This document shows positions 16,933 to 25,728 of a stretch of DNA of 64,000 bases, piece after piece. The notes beneath the pieces were generated by a model. The model did not search any database. It saw only the letters and a list, made by a program, of their open reading frames with translations, and was not told the DNA's origin. Origin of the DNA: Candidatus Dechloromonas phosphoritropha (GTDB lineage Bacteria > Pseudomonadota > Gammaproteobacteria > Burkholderiales > Rhodocyclaceae); contig JADKGN010000004.1 of assembly GCA_016722705.1 (NCBI GenBank), positions 620,001-684,000 on the forward strand. Reading direction: 5' to 3'. The position numbers were made by a program, and so were the translations under genes. Every line of letters begins with the position of its first letter. The stretch's first letter is position 1.

Positions 16933-17784
16933 TTAATCCTGTTCGCTGGGGCTGGCGCGGGAAAAATGCGTCGCCGCAATTCCCGAGAGGATGATCAGGG
17001 CGATGGCGAGCCAGGATGTAGCGTGCAGCACCTCACCCCAGAAGAGCACGCCCGCCAGGCTGGAAAATATCACCGTGCTGTAGGCCAGCGCCGCCGAAAG
17101 CAGCGTCTTGCCGCGCGTGTAGGCCCGCGTCATGGCCAGTTGGGCGAGCGTCGCGAAGATGGCGACGCCGAGCAGAATCAAGCCACTGCGCGGGTCGACC
17201 GCATGCAGGTCACTGAACAGCAGCCAGAGCGCGGCACAACACGAGGAAACGAGCGAAAAATAGAAAACCGTGCGCACCTCGGGTTCGCCGCGGGCGCCCA
17301 GTTCGCGCACGCTGAAATATGCCATGCCGGCGAGCACCCCGGAGCCGAGACCGATCAGGCCCGCGGTGAGTTGATCGGCATGCAGGCTCGGCTTGAGCAG
17401 CAGCGCCACCCCGGCGAGACCGACCAACAGCGCGCCGAGCATTCCGACGCGCAGGCGCATACCGGTCAGGGCCAGGTAGATGGCGAGGAAAATCGCCGAC
17501 GTGTAATTGAGCGTCACCGCTGTCGCCAGCGGCAGCAGGGCAATCGCATGGAAATAGGCGAACAGCGCCGAGAACCCGACGAAACCACGGCTGATCTGCC
17601 AGCGCCATTCCGGTGTCGCCAGGCGCACCCCGCGCAGGCGCACCAGCCCGAACATGAGGAGCAGCGAGACGAAGCTGCGGTAAAAGGTGATCTCGACCGC
17701 CGAATGCGTCTCCGCGGCCAGCTTGACACAAACCCCCATGCTGGCAAAAAGAAGGCTGGCGACCAGCATCCAGAGGGATTGCAT
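16933..17784 (-). CDS. EamA/DMT-family transporter
   Basis: 283 residues with ten hydrophobic segments arranged as two EamA repeats (about 1-135 and 145-280). The start is MQSLWMLVASLLFASMGVCVK; landmarks include FYRSFVSLLLM and YTSAIFLAIYLAL in the first repeat and AYSTVIFSSLAGVLFWGE in the second. It is an inner-membrane metabolite or drug exporter; the substrate cannot be predicted. It is divergent from xseB and 30 bases from the STAS-like gene. Confidence 0.9.
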   Translation of the reverse strand: MQSLWMLVASLLFASMGVCVKLAAETHSAVEITFYRSFVSLLLMFGLVRLRGVRLATPEWRWQISRGFVGFSALFAYFHAIALLPLATAVTLNYTSAIFLAIYLALTGMRLRVGMLGALLVGLAGVALLLKPSLHADQLTAGLIGLGSGVLAGMAYFSVRELGARGEPEVRTVFYFSLVSSCCAALWLLFSDLHAVDPRSGLILLGVAIFATLAQLAMTRAYTRGKTLLSAALAYSTVIFSSLAGVLFWGEVLHATSWLAIALIILSGIAATHFSRASPSEQD

Positions 17785-18150
17785 TCGTGGGCGACCCGAA
17801 AATGGAAAAGGCGGCGGATTTTACCGCAGCAACTCGTGCATTGCGGTAACAACCTCGACGCTGGTCTGCATCATCCCGCGGTTGATGTCAGCGACGTCCT
17901 GTTGTGGGAGCACTCGCACGTCCCGACATGGCCGAGCGCGGGTGCTTGAAGAACAGGGCATTTCAGCTTGCCTGCTTCGCCCAGTCCAGGTCAAGGGCTG
18001 GACTCCGCGGGAAATGCCTGACCCAGATCAGGTTGCCACGGCGGACATTCAATACCCGCAGCAGAGCCAGAAAGGCGATTCCGCTCCCCCCGGTTTGACC
18101 TTAAGCCCTCTCATGGAGTATTTTTGCGTGTTTCCCGGAACCCGGTTGCC
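17785..18150. other. Intergenic gap upstream of xseB, possible gene fragment
   Basis: 366 bases. On the minus strand a short frame ending at 17821-17823 reads DVADINRGMMQTSVEVV then TAMHELLR and a stop, which looks like a genuine protein C-terminus rather than noise. No start or upstream body can be connected without frameshifts and I do not recognise the family. The xseB promoter must also lie here. Confidence 0.35.
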
Positions 18151-18390
18151 ATGGATCACCTCCCCATCACAGACATGAAATTCGAGGCTGCCCTCGCCGA
18201 GCTCGAAGCCATCGTCCACGGCATGGAAGACGGCAAGCTTGAGCTTGAAGCCTCGATTGCGGCCTATCGTCGTGGAATGGATCTGATGAAGTACTGCCAG
18301 GGCCAACTGGCCGACGCCGAGCAGCAAGTTCGCATCTTTGAAAATGGCCAACTCAAGGACGTCGACCCCGACAGTCTGGAGGATCGGTGA
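18151..18390 (+). CDS. xseB: Exodeoxyribonuclease VII small subunit
   Basis: 79 residues, the usual size. The XseB core is present: KFEAALAELEAIVHGMEDGKLELEASIAAYRRG and then a coiled region up to the stop. With XseA it forms the nuclease that degrades single-stranded DNA. The ATG at 18151 (MDHLPITDMK) is chosen over a TTG at 18124. It overlaps the next gene by four bases (GTGA). First gene of xseB-ispA-dxs-folE2. Confidence 0.95.
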   Translation: MDHLPITDMKFEAALAELEAIVHGMEDGKLELEASIAAYRRGMDLMKYCQGQLADAEQQVRIFENGQLKDVDPDSLEDR

Positions 18391-19280
18391 GTACCCTTGC
18401 CCTTACGGACTGGATGGCGGCCACGCAGGCCCGTGTCGAATTGGCGCTGAGCCATTTCCTCCCGGTTGCCGACGGAATCCCCGCCCGCCTCCACGACGCC
18501 ATGCGCTATGCCACGCTCGGCGGCGGCAAGCGTATCCGCCCGCTGCTCGTCTGCGCGGCCGGCGAACTGACCGGCGCCACCCCGGACAAGCTCGACCGCA
18601 TTGCCTGCGCCGTCGAGCTGATCCATGCCTATTCGCTGGTGCATGACGACCTCCCGTGCATGGACAACGACGTGCTGCGGCGCGGCCGCCCGACCTGTCA
18701 CGTCGAGTTCGACGAGGCAACCGCCCTGCTCGTCGGCGACAGCCTGCAAACCCTGGCCTTCGAGATACTCGCCAACGAGCCCGATACCAAGCCGGCGCGC
18801 CAGCTCGAAATGGTCGCCCTGCTCGCCCGCGCCAGCGGCTCGCGCGGCATGGCCGGCGGCCAGGCCATCGACCTGGCGGCGGTTGGCCTAGAACTTGATC
18901 AGCCGCAACTGGAACTGATGCACGCGCTCAAGACCGGCGCCTTGATCCGTGCTGCCGTTCTGCTCGGCGCCCTGGGCGGGCGGGCACTTGCCGTCGACGA
19001 ACGCGGCAACCTTGAGCGCTTCGCCAAGCGCATCGGCCTCATGTTCCAGGTGGTTGACGACATTCTCGACTGCACGGCGAGCACCGCCACGCTGGGCAAG
19101 ACTGCCGGCAAGGATAAGGCCGCCGAGAAGCCGACCTATGTCAGGCTGCTCGGCCTCGAAAACGCCCGCGCTTACGCGGAAGAACTGCGCGGCGATGCCA
19201 TCGGGGCCCTGTCCATCTTCGGCCAGCGCGCCCGCCGCCTGACCCAACTGGCAGATTTCATCTGCCACCGGCAATTCTGA
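18387..19280 (+). CDS. ispA: Farnesyl diphosphate synthase (polyprenyl synthetase)
   Basis: 297 residues. Both aspartate-rich motifs of short-chain prenyl synthases are present: HDDLPCMDND (first, about residues 87-96) and FQVVDDILD (second, about 223-231), with GGKRIRP for IPP binding. It condenses IPP with DMAPP and GPP to make FPP for ubiquinone and undecaprenyl synthesis. A GTG start overlaps xseB. dxs follows 8 bases later, so enzymes from both ends of the pathway are co-transcribed. Confidence 0.97.
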   Translation: MSTLALTDWMAATQARVELALSHFLPVADGIPARLHDAMRYATLGGGKRIRPLLVCAAGELTGATPDKLDRIACAVELIHAYSLVHDDLPCMDNDVLRRGRPTCHVEFDEATALLVGDSLQTLAFEILANEPDTKPARQLEMVALLARASGSRGMAGGQAIDLAAVGLELDQPQLELMHALKTGALIRAAVLLGALGGRALAVDERGNLERFAKRIGLMFQVVDDILDCTASTATLGKTAGKDKAAEKPTYVRLLGLENARAYAEELRGDAIGALSIFGQRARRLTQLADFICHRQF

Positions 19281-19288
19281 GTCCTGAA

Positions 19289-21145
19289 ATGAGCGCACTC
19301 TCCCTACTTGAAACCATCAACAGCCCGGCCGACCTACGCCGCCTGGAGCGCAAGCAGCTGCAGCAACTGGCGACCGAACTGCGCGCCTTCCTGATCGACT
19401 CGGTATCACAGACCGGCGGCCATCTTTCTTCCAACCTGGGTACCGTCGAACTTACCATCGCCCTGCACTTCGTCTTCAAGACACCAGAAGACAGGCTCGT
19501 CTGGGACGTCGGCCACCAGTGCTATGCGCACAAGATCCTGACCGGGCGACGCCAGGGTATGGGCGCACTGCGCATGCAGGGCGGCGTTTCCGGATTCCCC
19601 AAGCGCAGCGAGAGCCGCTATGACACTTTTGGTGTCGGTCACTCGTCGACTTCCATCTCGGCCGCCCTCGGCATGGCACTGGCCGCCAAGCACAAGGGCG
19701 AGACCCGCAAGGCCATCGCCATCATCGGTGACGGAGCGATGTCAGCCGGGATTGCGTTTGAGGCGCTCAACAATGCCGGTGTCGCCGATGCCGACATGCT
19801 GGTCATCCTAAATGACAACGAGATGTCGATCTCGCCACCGGTCGGCGCGCTGAACAACATCCTGACCCGCCTGATGTCGGGAACGACCTTCAACGCCGCC
19901 CGCGAGGGCGCCCGCCACATGCTCGAACTAGCGCCGCCACTGCTCGAACTGGTCCGGCGCGCCGAGGAGCACGTCAAGGGCATGATCGCGCCCGGCACGC
20001 TTTTCGAGGAATTCGGATTTCACTACTACGGCCCGATCGATGGCCATGACCTCGATGTGCTGATCCCGACGCTGGAAAACCTGCGCAAGCTGAAAGGGCC
20101 GAAGTTCCTTCACGTCATCACCAAGAAAGGCCAAGGCTACAGGCTGGCCGAGGCCGACCCTATTCTTTACCACGGTGTTGCCAAATTCGCGCCTGAAGAA
20201 GGAATCAAGCCCCCCACGGGTCCGGGCAAGCTGACCTATACCCAGGTTTTCGGCGACTGGCTGTGCGACATGGCCAGGGCCGATTCGCGCCTCGTCGGCA
20301 TTACCCCGGCCATGCGCGAAGGGTCCGGGCTGTTGCGTTTCTCCGGCGAATACCCCGATCGCTACTTCGATGTCGGCATCGCCGAGCAGCATGCGGTAAC
20401 TTTCGCCGCCGGCCTGGCCTGCGAGGGGTTGAAACCGGTCGTCGCCATCTACTCGAGTTTCCTGCAGCGCGCCTATGACCAGTTGATCCACGACGTCGCG
20501 CTGCAGAATCTGCCGGTCGTTTTCGCGGTCGACCGCGGCGGTCTGGTCGGCGCCGACGGCCCGACGCACCACGGCACCTTCGACCTCTCCTTCGTCACCT
20601 GCATCCCCAACCTGGTCGTCATGACGCCGGCCGACGAAGCGGAATGCCGCGCAATGCTGTCCACCGCTTATGCACTAGATTGCCCGAGCATGGTCCGCTA
20701 CCCGCGCGGTGGTGGCACCGGCACGGTTCCGTCTGAGAACCTCGACACGCTCCCACTCGGCAAGGGTGAAATTGTCCGTCACGGCAAGGGGGTTGCCCTG
20801 CTCGCCTTTGGCAGTCTGCTAGCGGCGGCGCGCACCGCCGGCGAGGAACTCGACGCCACGGTGGTAAACATGCGCTTCGTCAAGCCAATCGATGCCGGAC
20901 TCATTGTGGAACTGGCGGGGAACCATTCACTGCTGGTCAGCATCGAAGAGAACACGGTGATCGGTGGCGCTGGCTCCGAGGTCGAACGCCTCCTCCGTGA
21001 ACGTGGGCTTCAAGTACCCCTGATCAGGCTTGGTCTGCCCGACCGATTCATCGGCCATGGCGAGCAGAAACAGCTTCTTGCCGACCTCGGCCTCGACAAG
21101 GCAGGGATCGTTCGAGCGGTTCACGAGCGAAACCGGCCACGATAA
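19289..21145 (+). CDS. dxs: 1-deoxy-D-xylulose-5-phosphate synthase
   Basis: 618 residues. DXS joins pyruvate and glyceraldehyde 3-phosphate in the first MEP step, using thiamine diphosphate. Motifs: SQTGGHLSSNLGTVEL, WDVGHQCYAHKILTGR, the ThDP/Mg motif GDGAMSAGIAFEALNNAG, and DRGGLVGADGPTHHG in the transketolase-like domain. Length and spacing are normal. It lies between ispA and folE2 in one operon. Confidence 0.98.
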   Translation: MSALSLLETINSPADLRRLERKQLQQLATELRAFLIDSVSQTGGHLSSNLGTVELTIALHFVFKTPEDRLVWDVGHQCYAHKILTGRRQGMGALRMQGGVSGFPKRSESRYDTFGVGHSSTSISAALGMALAAKHKGETRKAIAIIGDGAMSAGIAFEALNNAGVADADMLVILNDNEMSISPPVGALNNILTRLMSGTTFNAAREGARHMLELAPPLLELVRRAEEHVKGMIAPGTLFEEFGFHYYGPIDGHDLDVLIPTLENLRKLKGPKFLHVITKKGQGYRLAEADPILYHGVAKFAPEEGIKPPTGPGKLTYTQVFGDWLCDMARADSRLVGITPAMREGSGLLRFSGEYPDRYFDVGIAEQHAVTFAAGLACEGLKPVVAIYSSFLQRAYDQLIHDVALQNLPVVFAVDRGGLVGADGPTHHGTFDLSFVTCIPNLVVMTPADEAECRAMLSTAYALDCPSMVRYPRGGGTGTVPSENLDTLPLGKGEIVRHGKGVALLAFGSLLAAARTAGEELDATVVNMRFVKPIDAGLIVELAGNHSLLVSIEENTVIGGAGSEVERLLRERGLQVPLIRLGLPDRFIGHGEQKQLLADLGLDKAGIVRAVHERNRPR

Positions 21146-21159
21146 CCAATCGAAGAACA

Positions 21160-21963
21160 ATGATGAGCATGCCCACCCCAAACATCCCGGATGTCCAGAG
21201 TTCGGCCGACACGCGCCAGATTGCGATCAACAAGGTCGGCATCAAGGCCATCCGCCACCCGGTCATGGTCCAGGACAAGTCAGCCGGCAGCCAGCACACG
21301 ATCGCTGTCTTCAACATGTACGTCGGGCTGCCGCACAACTTCAAGGGCACCCACATGTCACGCTTCGTGGAGATTCTCAACAGCCACGAACGCGAGATTT
21401 CGGTCGAGAGCTTCCCGGTCATGCTGCGCGATATGGTCGCCAAGCTGGAAGCCGAAACCGGTCACATTGAGATGAACTTCCCCTACTTCATCAACAAGAC
21501 CGCCCCGGTTTCCGGCGTTAACAGTCTGATGGATTACGACGTCACCTTCATCGGCGACATCTGCCACGGCGAGATCGCGACTTCGGTCAAGGTTGTCGTG
21601 CCGGTGACCAGCCTCTGCCCCTGCTCCAAGAAGATTTCCGAATATGGCGCGCATAACCAGCGCTCGCACGTCACCGTCACCGCCCGCACCAACGATTTCG
21701 TGTGGATCGAGGAACTCGTGCAACTGGTCGAGGCCGAAGCGTCCTGCGAACTGTTCGGCCTGCTCAAGCGCCCCGATGAGAAATTCGTCACCGAACGCGC
21801 CTATGACAACCCGAAATTTGTCGAAGACATGGTCCGCGACGTTGCCGCGAGACTCAACGGGGAAGGACGCATCGACGCCTACATCGTCGAGTCGGAGAAT
21901 TTCGAGTCGATCCACAACCATTCAGCCTATGCGCTGATCGAGAAGGACAAGGCACTCGGCTAA
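21160..21963 (+). CDS. folE2: GTP cyclohydrolase FolE2 (type IB)
   Basis: 267 residues. FolE2 converts GTP to 7,8-dihydroneopterin triphosphate for folate and queuosine synthesis and can use metals other than zinc. Motifs: GIKAIRHPVMVQD, HMSRFVEIL, SLCPCSKKISEYGAHNQRS (the metal/catalytic Cys region) and the C-terminal ESFESIHNH-like ESENFESIHNHSAYA. It can start at 21160, 21163 or 21169. Last gene of the xseB operon, ended by a 19-bp hairpin. QueG is also in this window. Confidence 0.95.
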   Translation: MMSMPTPNIPDVQSSADTRQIAINKVGIKAIRHPVMVQDKSAGSQHTIAVFNMYVGLPHNFKGTHMSRFVEILNSHEREISVESFPVMLRDMVAKLEAETGHIEMNFPYFINKTAPVSGVNSLMDYDVTFIGDICHGEIATSVKVVVPVTSLCPCSKKISEYGAHNQRSHVTVTARTNDFVWIEELVQLVEAEASCELFGLLKRPDEKFVTERAYDNPKFVEDMVRDVAARLNGEGRIDAYIVESENFESIHNHSAYALIEKDKALG

Positions 21964-22013
21964 GGAGCGCCTGCTGCGGTCGACACGCATTTCCGGCTAG
22001 AAACCGGAAGGAA

Positions 22014-22055
22014 GAAACGACAAACGGGGCGCCACAGCGCCCCGTTTGTCGTTTC
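22014..22055. terminator. Long bidirectional terminator hairpin folE2/rplS
   Basis: A perfect 19-bp stem (22014-22032 paired with 22037-22055) with a CACA loop sits between the convergent folE2 and rplS stops. The minus-strand reading is followed by T-rich sequence (TTCTTCC), so it probably ends the rpsP operon and blocks read-through from folE2. Confidence 0.85.
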
Positions 22056-22068
22056 TGCAGAAAACCGC

Positions 22069-22446
22069 TCAGGCCGCCGTCTTGGGGGCCTTGCGGACCA
22101 ACTTTTCCTTGATGCGTGCCGACTTGCCGGAACGCTCACGCAGGTAGTAGAGCTTGGCGCGACGAACATCGCCGCGACGCTTGACTTCAATCGCCGCAAC
22201 CAGCGGCGAGTGGGTCTGGAAGGTACGTTCGACGCCTTCGCCGGACGAAATCTTGCGGACGATGAAGGAAGAGTTCAGACCACGGTTACGCTTGGCGATG
22301 ACGACACCTTCGTAGGCCTGGAGACGCTCGCGAGTCCCTTCCTTGACCTTGACCTGAACGACGACGGTGTCGCCCGGCGCGAATTCAGGAATGGTCTTGC
22401 CCAGTCGGGCGATTTCTTCTTGTTCCAGTTGTTGAATCAGGTTCAT
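22069..22446 (-). CDS. rplS: 50S ribosomal protein L19
   Basis: 125 residues. The start MNLIQQLEQEEIARLGKTIPEF, then APGDTVVVQVKVKEGTRERLQAYEGVVIAKRNRG and FIVRKISSGEGVERTF, are diagnostic of L19, a protein at the 30S-50S interface. Last gene of rpsP-rimM-trmD-rplS, an order conserved across bacteria. It lies 26 bases after trmD. Confidence 0.98.
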   Translation of the reverse strand: MNLIQQLEQEEIARLGKTIPEFAPGDTVVVQVKVKEGTRERLQAYEGVVIAKRNRGLNSSFIVRKISSGEGVERTFQTHSPLVAAIEVKRRGDVRRAKLYYLRERSGKSARIKEKLVRKAPKTAA

Positions 22447-22472
22447 GTGAGATCCTTGAAAATTATGAACAT

Positions 22473-23237
22473 CTACTCACCGCATAGCTCCTCTCCGACG
22501 ATTTCCGTGAGGAGTTGCGCTTCTTCCGCGGTCAACCCGCGGTTCGCCAGCAAATCCGGCCGGCGCTTCCGGGTTCGCGCCAGCGACTGCTTCAGTCGCC
22601 AGCGACGAATTCTCTTGTGGTCGCCCGAAACCAATACTTCCGGGACTGCCCGACCTTCGTAAACTTCGGGCCGCGTGTAGTGCGGACAATCCAGCAGACC
22701 CGATACAAACGAATCCTCCACCGCCGAAGCGGCATCACCCAATACTCCCGGCAACTGGCGGACAACGGCATCGATCAAGACCATTGCCGGCAACTCGCCG
22801 CCGGAAACAACAAAATCCCCAATCGAAATTTCCTCATCGACGTAGTGCTCGATCAGACGCTCGTCGATTCCTTCGTAACGACCGCAAAGAAGGATCAGCC
22901 CCTCGTCACCCGTCGCCAGTCGCATCACTCTTTCATGGGTCAGCGGCGCACCCTGCGGCGACAGGCATATCACCCGATTGCTGCCCAGGCCCGCTTCACG
23001 CTGCCGCGCCTTCGCCGCCGCTATCGCTTTTTCAAGCGGTCCCGGCTGCATGACCATGCCCGGCCCGCCACCGAAGGGGCGATCATCGACCCGACCCCAC
23101 GCATTCTCGGCAAAATCCCTCGGATTCCAGCCTTGCCAGTCCCAGCGCCGCTCTTCCAGCGCCCGGCGGGTAATGCCGCTCTGCGTCACTGCGGAAAACA
23201 TCTCCGGGAAGATCGTAATGCAGTCGAACCGGATCAC
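22473..23237 (-). CDS. trmD: tRNA (guanine37-N1)-methyltransferase
   Basis: 254 residues. TrmD methylates G37 of tRNAs and prevents +1 frameshifting. The SPOUT trefoil-knot motifs are present: FDCITIFPEMF, DDRPFGGGPGMVM, LCGRYEGIDERLIEHYVDEEISIGDFV-type stretch, and ELPAMVLIDAV. The GTG at 23237 overlaps the rimM stop by four bases (GTGA) and gives the standard N-terminus; another GTG five codons upstream is less likely. Confidence 0.96.
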   Translation of the reverse strand: MIRFDCITIFPEMFSAVTQSGITRRALEERRWDWQGWNPRDFAENAWGRVDDRPFGGGPGMVMQPGPLEKAIAAAKARQREAGLGSNRVICLSPQGAPLTHERVMRLATGDEGLILLCGRYEGIDERLIEHYVDEEISIGDFVVSGGELPAMVLIDAVVRQLPGVLGDAASAVEDSFVSGLLDCPHYTRPEVYEGRAVPEVLVSGDHKRIRRWRLKQSLARTRKRRPDLLANRGLTAEEAQLLTEIVGEELCGE

Positions 23238-23746
23238 CAGTCGCTGTCCCACTCCACGCGGATCCGTTCCGCTTCCTTCTCCACCGCCAGCACCACCGCC
23301 GAGACAAACGGCAACAGGCGCTCGGCATCGTTGTCCGCAACCACGCGCAACACCGCGTTTGCCCCCGTTTCAATCAACCCCGCAACCTTGCCAAGTCGTT
23401 CGCCTGCGGTATTGATGACCTCAAGGCCGACCAGATCGACCCAGTAGTACTCGTCCTCCTCGGTCTTCGGCAACACAGCGCGCGGCGCCCCGACCAGAAG
23501 ACCCTTCATCGTCTCGGCAGCCGTGCGGTCGGGAACGCCGTCAAGCAGGACCACCAGACCTTCACCGTGCGCCTTCAAGGACTTCAGTCCAAACTCGCGC
23601 CACGCCCCGCCTTCGGTACCGACCCACCAGACCGGCATTCCGCCCCAAGCCAGAGGATCGTCGGCAAAGGGGTATAACCTGAGCCAGCCCCGCATCCCGT
23701 AGGGGTCGGCCAGCCGCCCCAGAACGACGATATCGCCGCCAGTCAA
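23234..23746 (-). CDS. rimM: 16S rRNA processing protein RimM
   Basis: 170 residues. Motifs: VVLGRLADPYGMRGWLRLYPF at the start, GVPDRTAAETMKGLLV, and a PRC-barrel with YYWVDLVGLEVINTAGERLG. RimM helps mature the 30S head and binds S19. It is 10 bases downstream of rpsP and overlaps trmD. Confidence 0.96.
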   Translation of the reverse strand: MTGGDIVVLGRLADPYGMRGWLRLYPFADDPLAWGGMPVWWVGTEGGAWREFGLKSLKAHGEGLVVLLDGVPDRTAAETMKGLLVGAPRAVLPKTEEDEYYWVDLVGLEVINTAGERLGKVAGLIETGANAVLRVVADNDAERLLPFVSAVVLAVEKEAERIRVEWDSDW

Positions 23747-23756
23747 AGCTGACTGC

Positions 23757-24011
23757 TTAAGCGGCCTGCTGGGCGGCGTGTTGCTTGACCAGGCGGGCGA
23801 CGGTCGGCGACAGCCGGGCGCCGTTCTGCTGCCAGTAGGTCAGACGATCAACGGCGACGCGCAGACCTTCTGCGCTACCGGCGGCAACCGGATTGTAGAA
23901 TCCGATGCGCTCGACGAAGCGCCCATCGCGGCGGCTGCGCGAATCGGCCACGACCATGTTGAAGAAGGGACGCTGTTTGGCGCCGCTGCGGGCAAGGCGG
24001 ATGACAACCAT
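23757..24011 (-). CDS. rpsP: 30S ribosomal protein S16
   Basis: 84 residues. The start MVVIRLARSGAKQRPFFNMV, then RDGRFVERIGFYNPVA and DRLTYWQQNGARLSPTV, identify S16. First gene of rpsP-rimM-trmD-rplS; its promoter is in the 172-base gap shared with the divergent PilZ-like gene. Confidence 0.98.
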   Translation of the reverse strand: MVVIRLARSGAKQRPFFNMVVADSRSRRDGRFVERIGFYNPVAAGSAEGLRVAVDRLTYWQQNGARLSPTVARLVKQHAAQQAA

Positions 24012-24183
24012 GGAAACTCTTTCGTTGCTTTAAAAAGACCGAAGATTATATCGCCTAATCAAGGAAATACAAGATCCATAATGGCAATTCCGGGCCACTC
24101 CGCCCGAGATGGCGGGACGTGGCAACCGTTGGTAGTCCCGACATCGCAAAAATCGCCACGATTGGTTATTCTGAGCGCCGAAG

Positions 24184-25728
24184 ATGTCGCACGACACCAT
24201 GAATCGTTACCGTGGCTCCGCCAATGGCAGAAGCAAGGCCATCATGGAGTGGCTCGCCCTCGCAAACGGCAGAACCGGCGCGGACGATGCCGATCAGCTT
24301 CTCAGGCAGATAATACTGTTGCGCGAGGCGGCAATTCCTGCCGGACAGCGCACACGGCTTATCGACCTGCTTTTCGAGCAGGCCGAGAGGATCGTCATGG
24401 CCCAGTTACCATTGCTGCATGACGTCACGCTACCTGTTTCGCGCAAGGTCCGGCATCGCGCCGGCATCATCCAGGAATTTCTGGATGCGCTGATCCAAGA
24501 GTATTTCAGCACAATCTCCGAGTTGTTCGATTCGCTAGCCCCTGCGCCAGTGCGCCCCCCGCGGGAAACCTTGCGGCGTATCATGACCTGCGTAGCCTGG
24601 CACATCCGCATCAGTCACCTGGTTGCTTCGCCCAGCAGTGTTGGAATCTGGCAACAACTCCATGCGGCTTACCGCGCCTCGCGCCGGCTCGGCGTCGCCG
24701 AGATGCCGGGTCCGGACGGGGAACCCACGATCCAGAATTCCTATCTCCATGTCCTGCTGGCTGCAATTGCCCAGCCGGCGTCGTTCTGTCCGACCGAACT
24801 CGAATTCATTACCGAATACATCGCGTCGTGCATACGGCCCGTCGACATCCTTGAAAATCCACCGCGGGATCACAAAGGCATCTTCTGGGTAGCACTGGAC
24901 AGGGATTTTCCAGCCCAAGCCATGACACGACGCCTGCCGCCCGGTGACACGTTCGCCCTCTATTTTGCGTGCGATATGGTCGCCCGCGATACCCGCGAGC
25001 AACTTGCCGCCTTGGCCAAAGGGGCGCCAGCTTCCAGCCTGGGTCTCCCGGATTTCGCGGATACCCCGGCCGGCCGTGGGGTTTTGCGCCGCCTCGGTCT
25101 GCTCTGGGGCAGACCAGCAAGGCGCCGGTTCCAGCGCCGGCACCGGTCATACCGGGTTAGTCTCTGCGCCGGGCTGGAACAACTCTGGCAATTGATCCGG
25201 GACCCGGAGACGGATGGCCAGATCAGCGAATGGATGGTGACCAACGAAAGTCCCGACGGCTACTCGCTGATGCACATGTCGGGCAAGACATCGCATCTGC
25301 GGGTTGGCGACATTGTCGCCGTTCGACCCACCGGCGAACATGTCACCGAGCCGATTCACAACTGGCATGTGGGCATCGTGCGCTGGGCGATCTCCGAGAA
25401 TCCGGAGCATATCGAACTCGGGATACAACAACTTGCCTCAGGCGCCATTGCCGCACAGATCATCAGGCCAGTCGAACTCCAGGCAGGCAGGCTCTCGGCA
25501 CTCATCCTCCCTGAAATGCTTCCGTTGCGTACCGGGCAGACCCTGGTGGCCCCGACGGGGCAACTGAAAGAACAGGAAGTTCGGCTGATCGTCTTGGTCG
25601 AGCAGGGCAATATCGAGATTCGCGAGGTCCGCCCGACGGTTCTGACCGAGCAGACCTCGAGTATCGACGTCTTCAGCGTCGAGCCGGATGAGTCGGACGA
25701 ATCTGGCGAACAGGGCGAGAATTCGTAG
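24184..25728 (+). CDS. Large conserved protein with C-terminal PilZ-like domain
   Basis: 514 residues, cytosolic (no signal or membrane segment). The first about 300 residues are helical and unlike any domain I can name. A PilZ-like signature follows: an arginine cluster RRFQRRHRSYRV (about 318-329), then NESPDGYSLMHMSG (about 360-373), WHVGIVRWAI and ELGIQQLA, matching the RxxxR and [DN]xSxxG layout that binds cyclic di-GMP. The C-terminus is acidic (DESDESGEQGENS). It probably responds to c-di-GMP, with an unknown output. It overlaps the convergent yihY-like gene by 56 bases. ATG at 24184 or 24199. Confidence 0.6.
   Translation: MSHDTMNRYRGSANGRSKAIMEWLALANGRTGADDADQLLRQIILLREAAIPAGQRTRLIDLLFEQAERIVMAQLPLLHDVTLPVSRKVRHRAGIIQEFLDALIQEYFSTISELFDSLAPAPVRPPRETLRRIMTCVAWHIRISHLVASPSSVGIWQQLHAAYRASRRLGVAEMPGPDGEPTIQNSYLHVLLAAIAQPASFCPTELEFITEYIASCIRPVDILENPPRDHKGIFWVALDRDFPAQAMTRRLPPGDTFALYFACDMVARDTREQLAALAKGAPASSLGLPDFADTPAGRGVLRRLGLLWGRPARRRFQRRHRSYRVSLCAGLEQLWQLIRDPETDGQISEWMVTNESPDGYSLMHMSGKTSHLRVGDIVAVRPTGEHVTEPIHNWHVGIVRWAISENPEHIELGIQQLASGAIAAQIIRPVELQAGRLSALILPEMLPLRTGQTLVAPTGQLKEQEVRLIVLVEQGNIEIREVRPTVLTEQTSSIDVFSVEPDESDESGEQGENS

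Noticed and set aside
16555..17949. 464-codon plus-strand frame across the STAS-like and EamA genes
   Set aside because: Composition is Gln/Arg/His-rich and no motif is present; both opposite-strand genes are clear.
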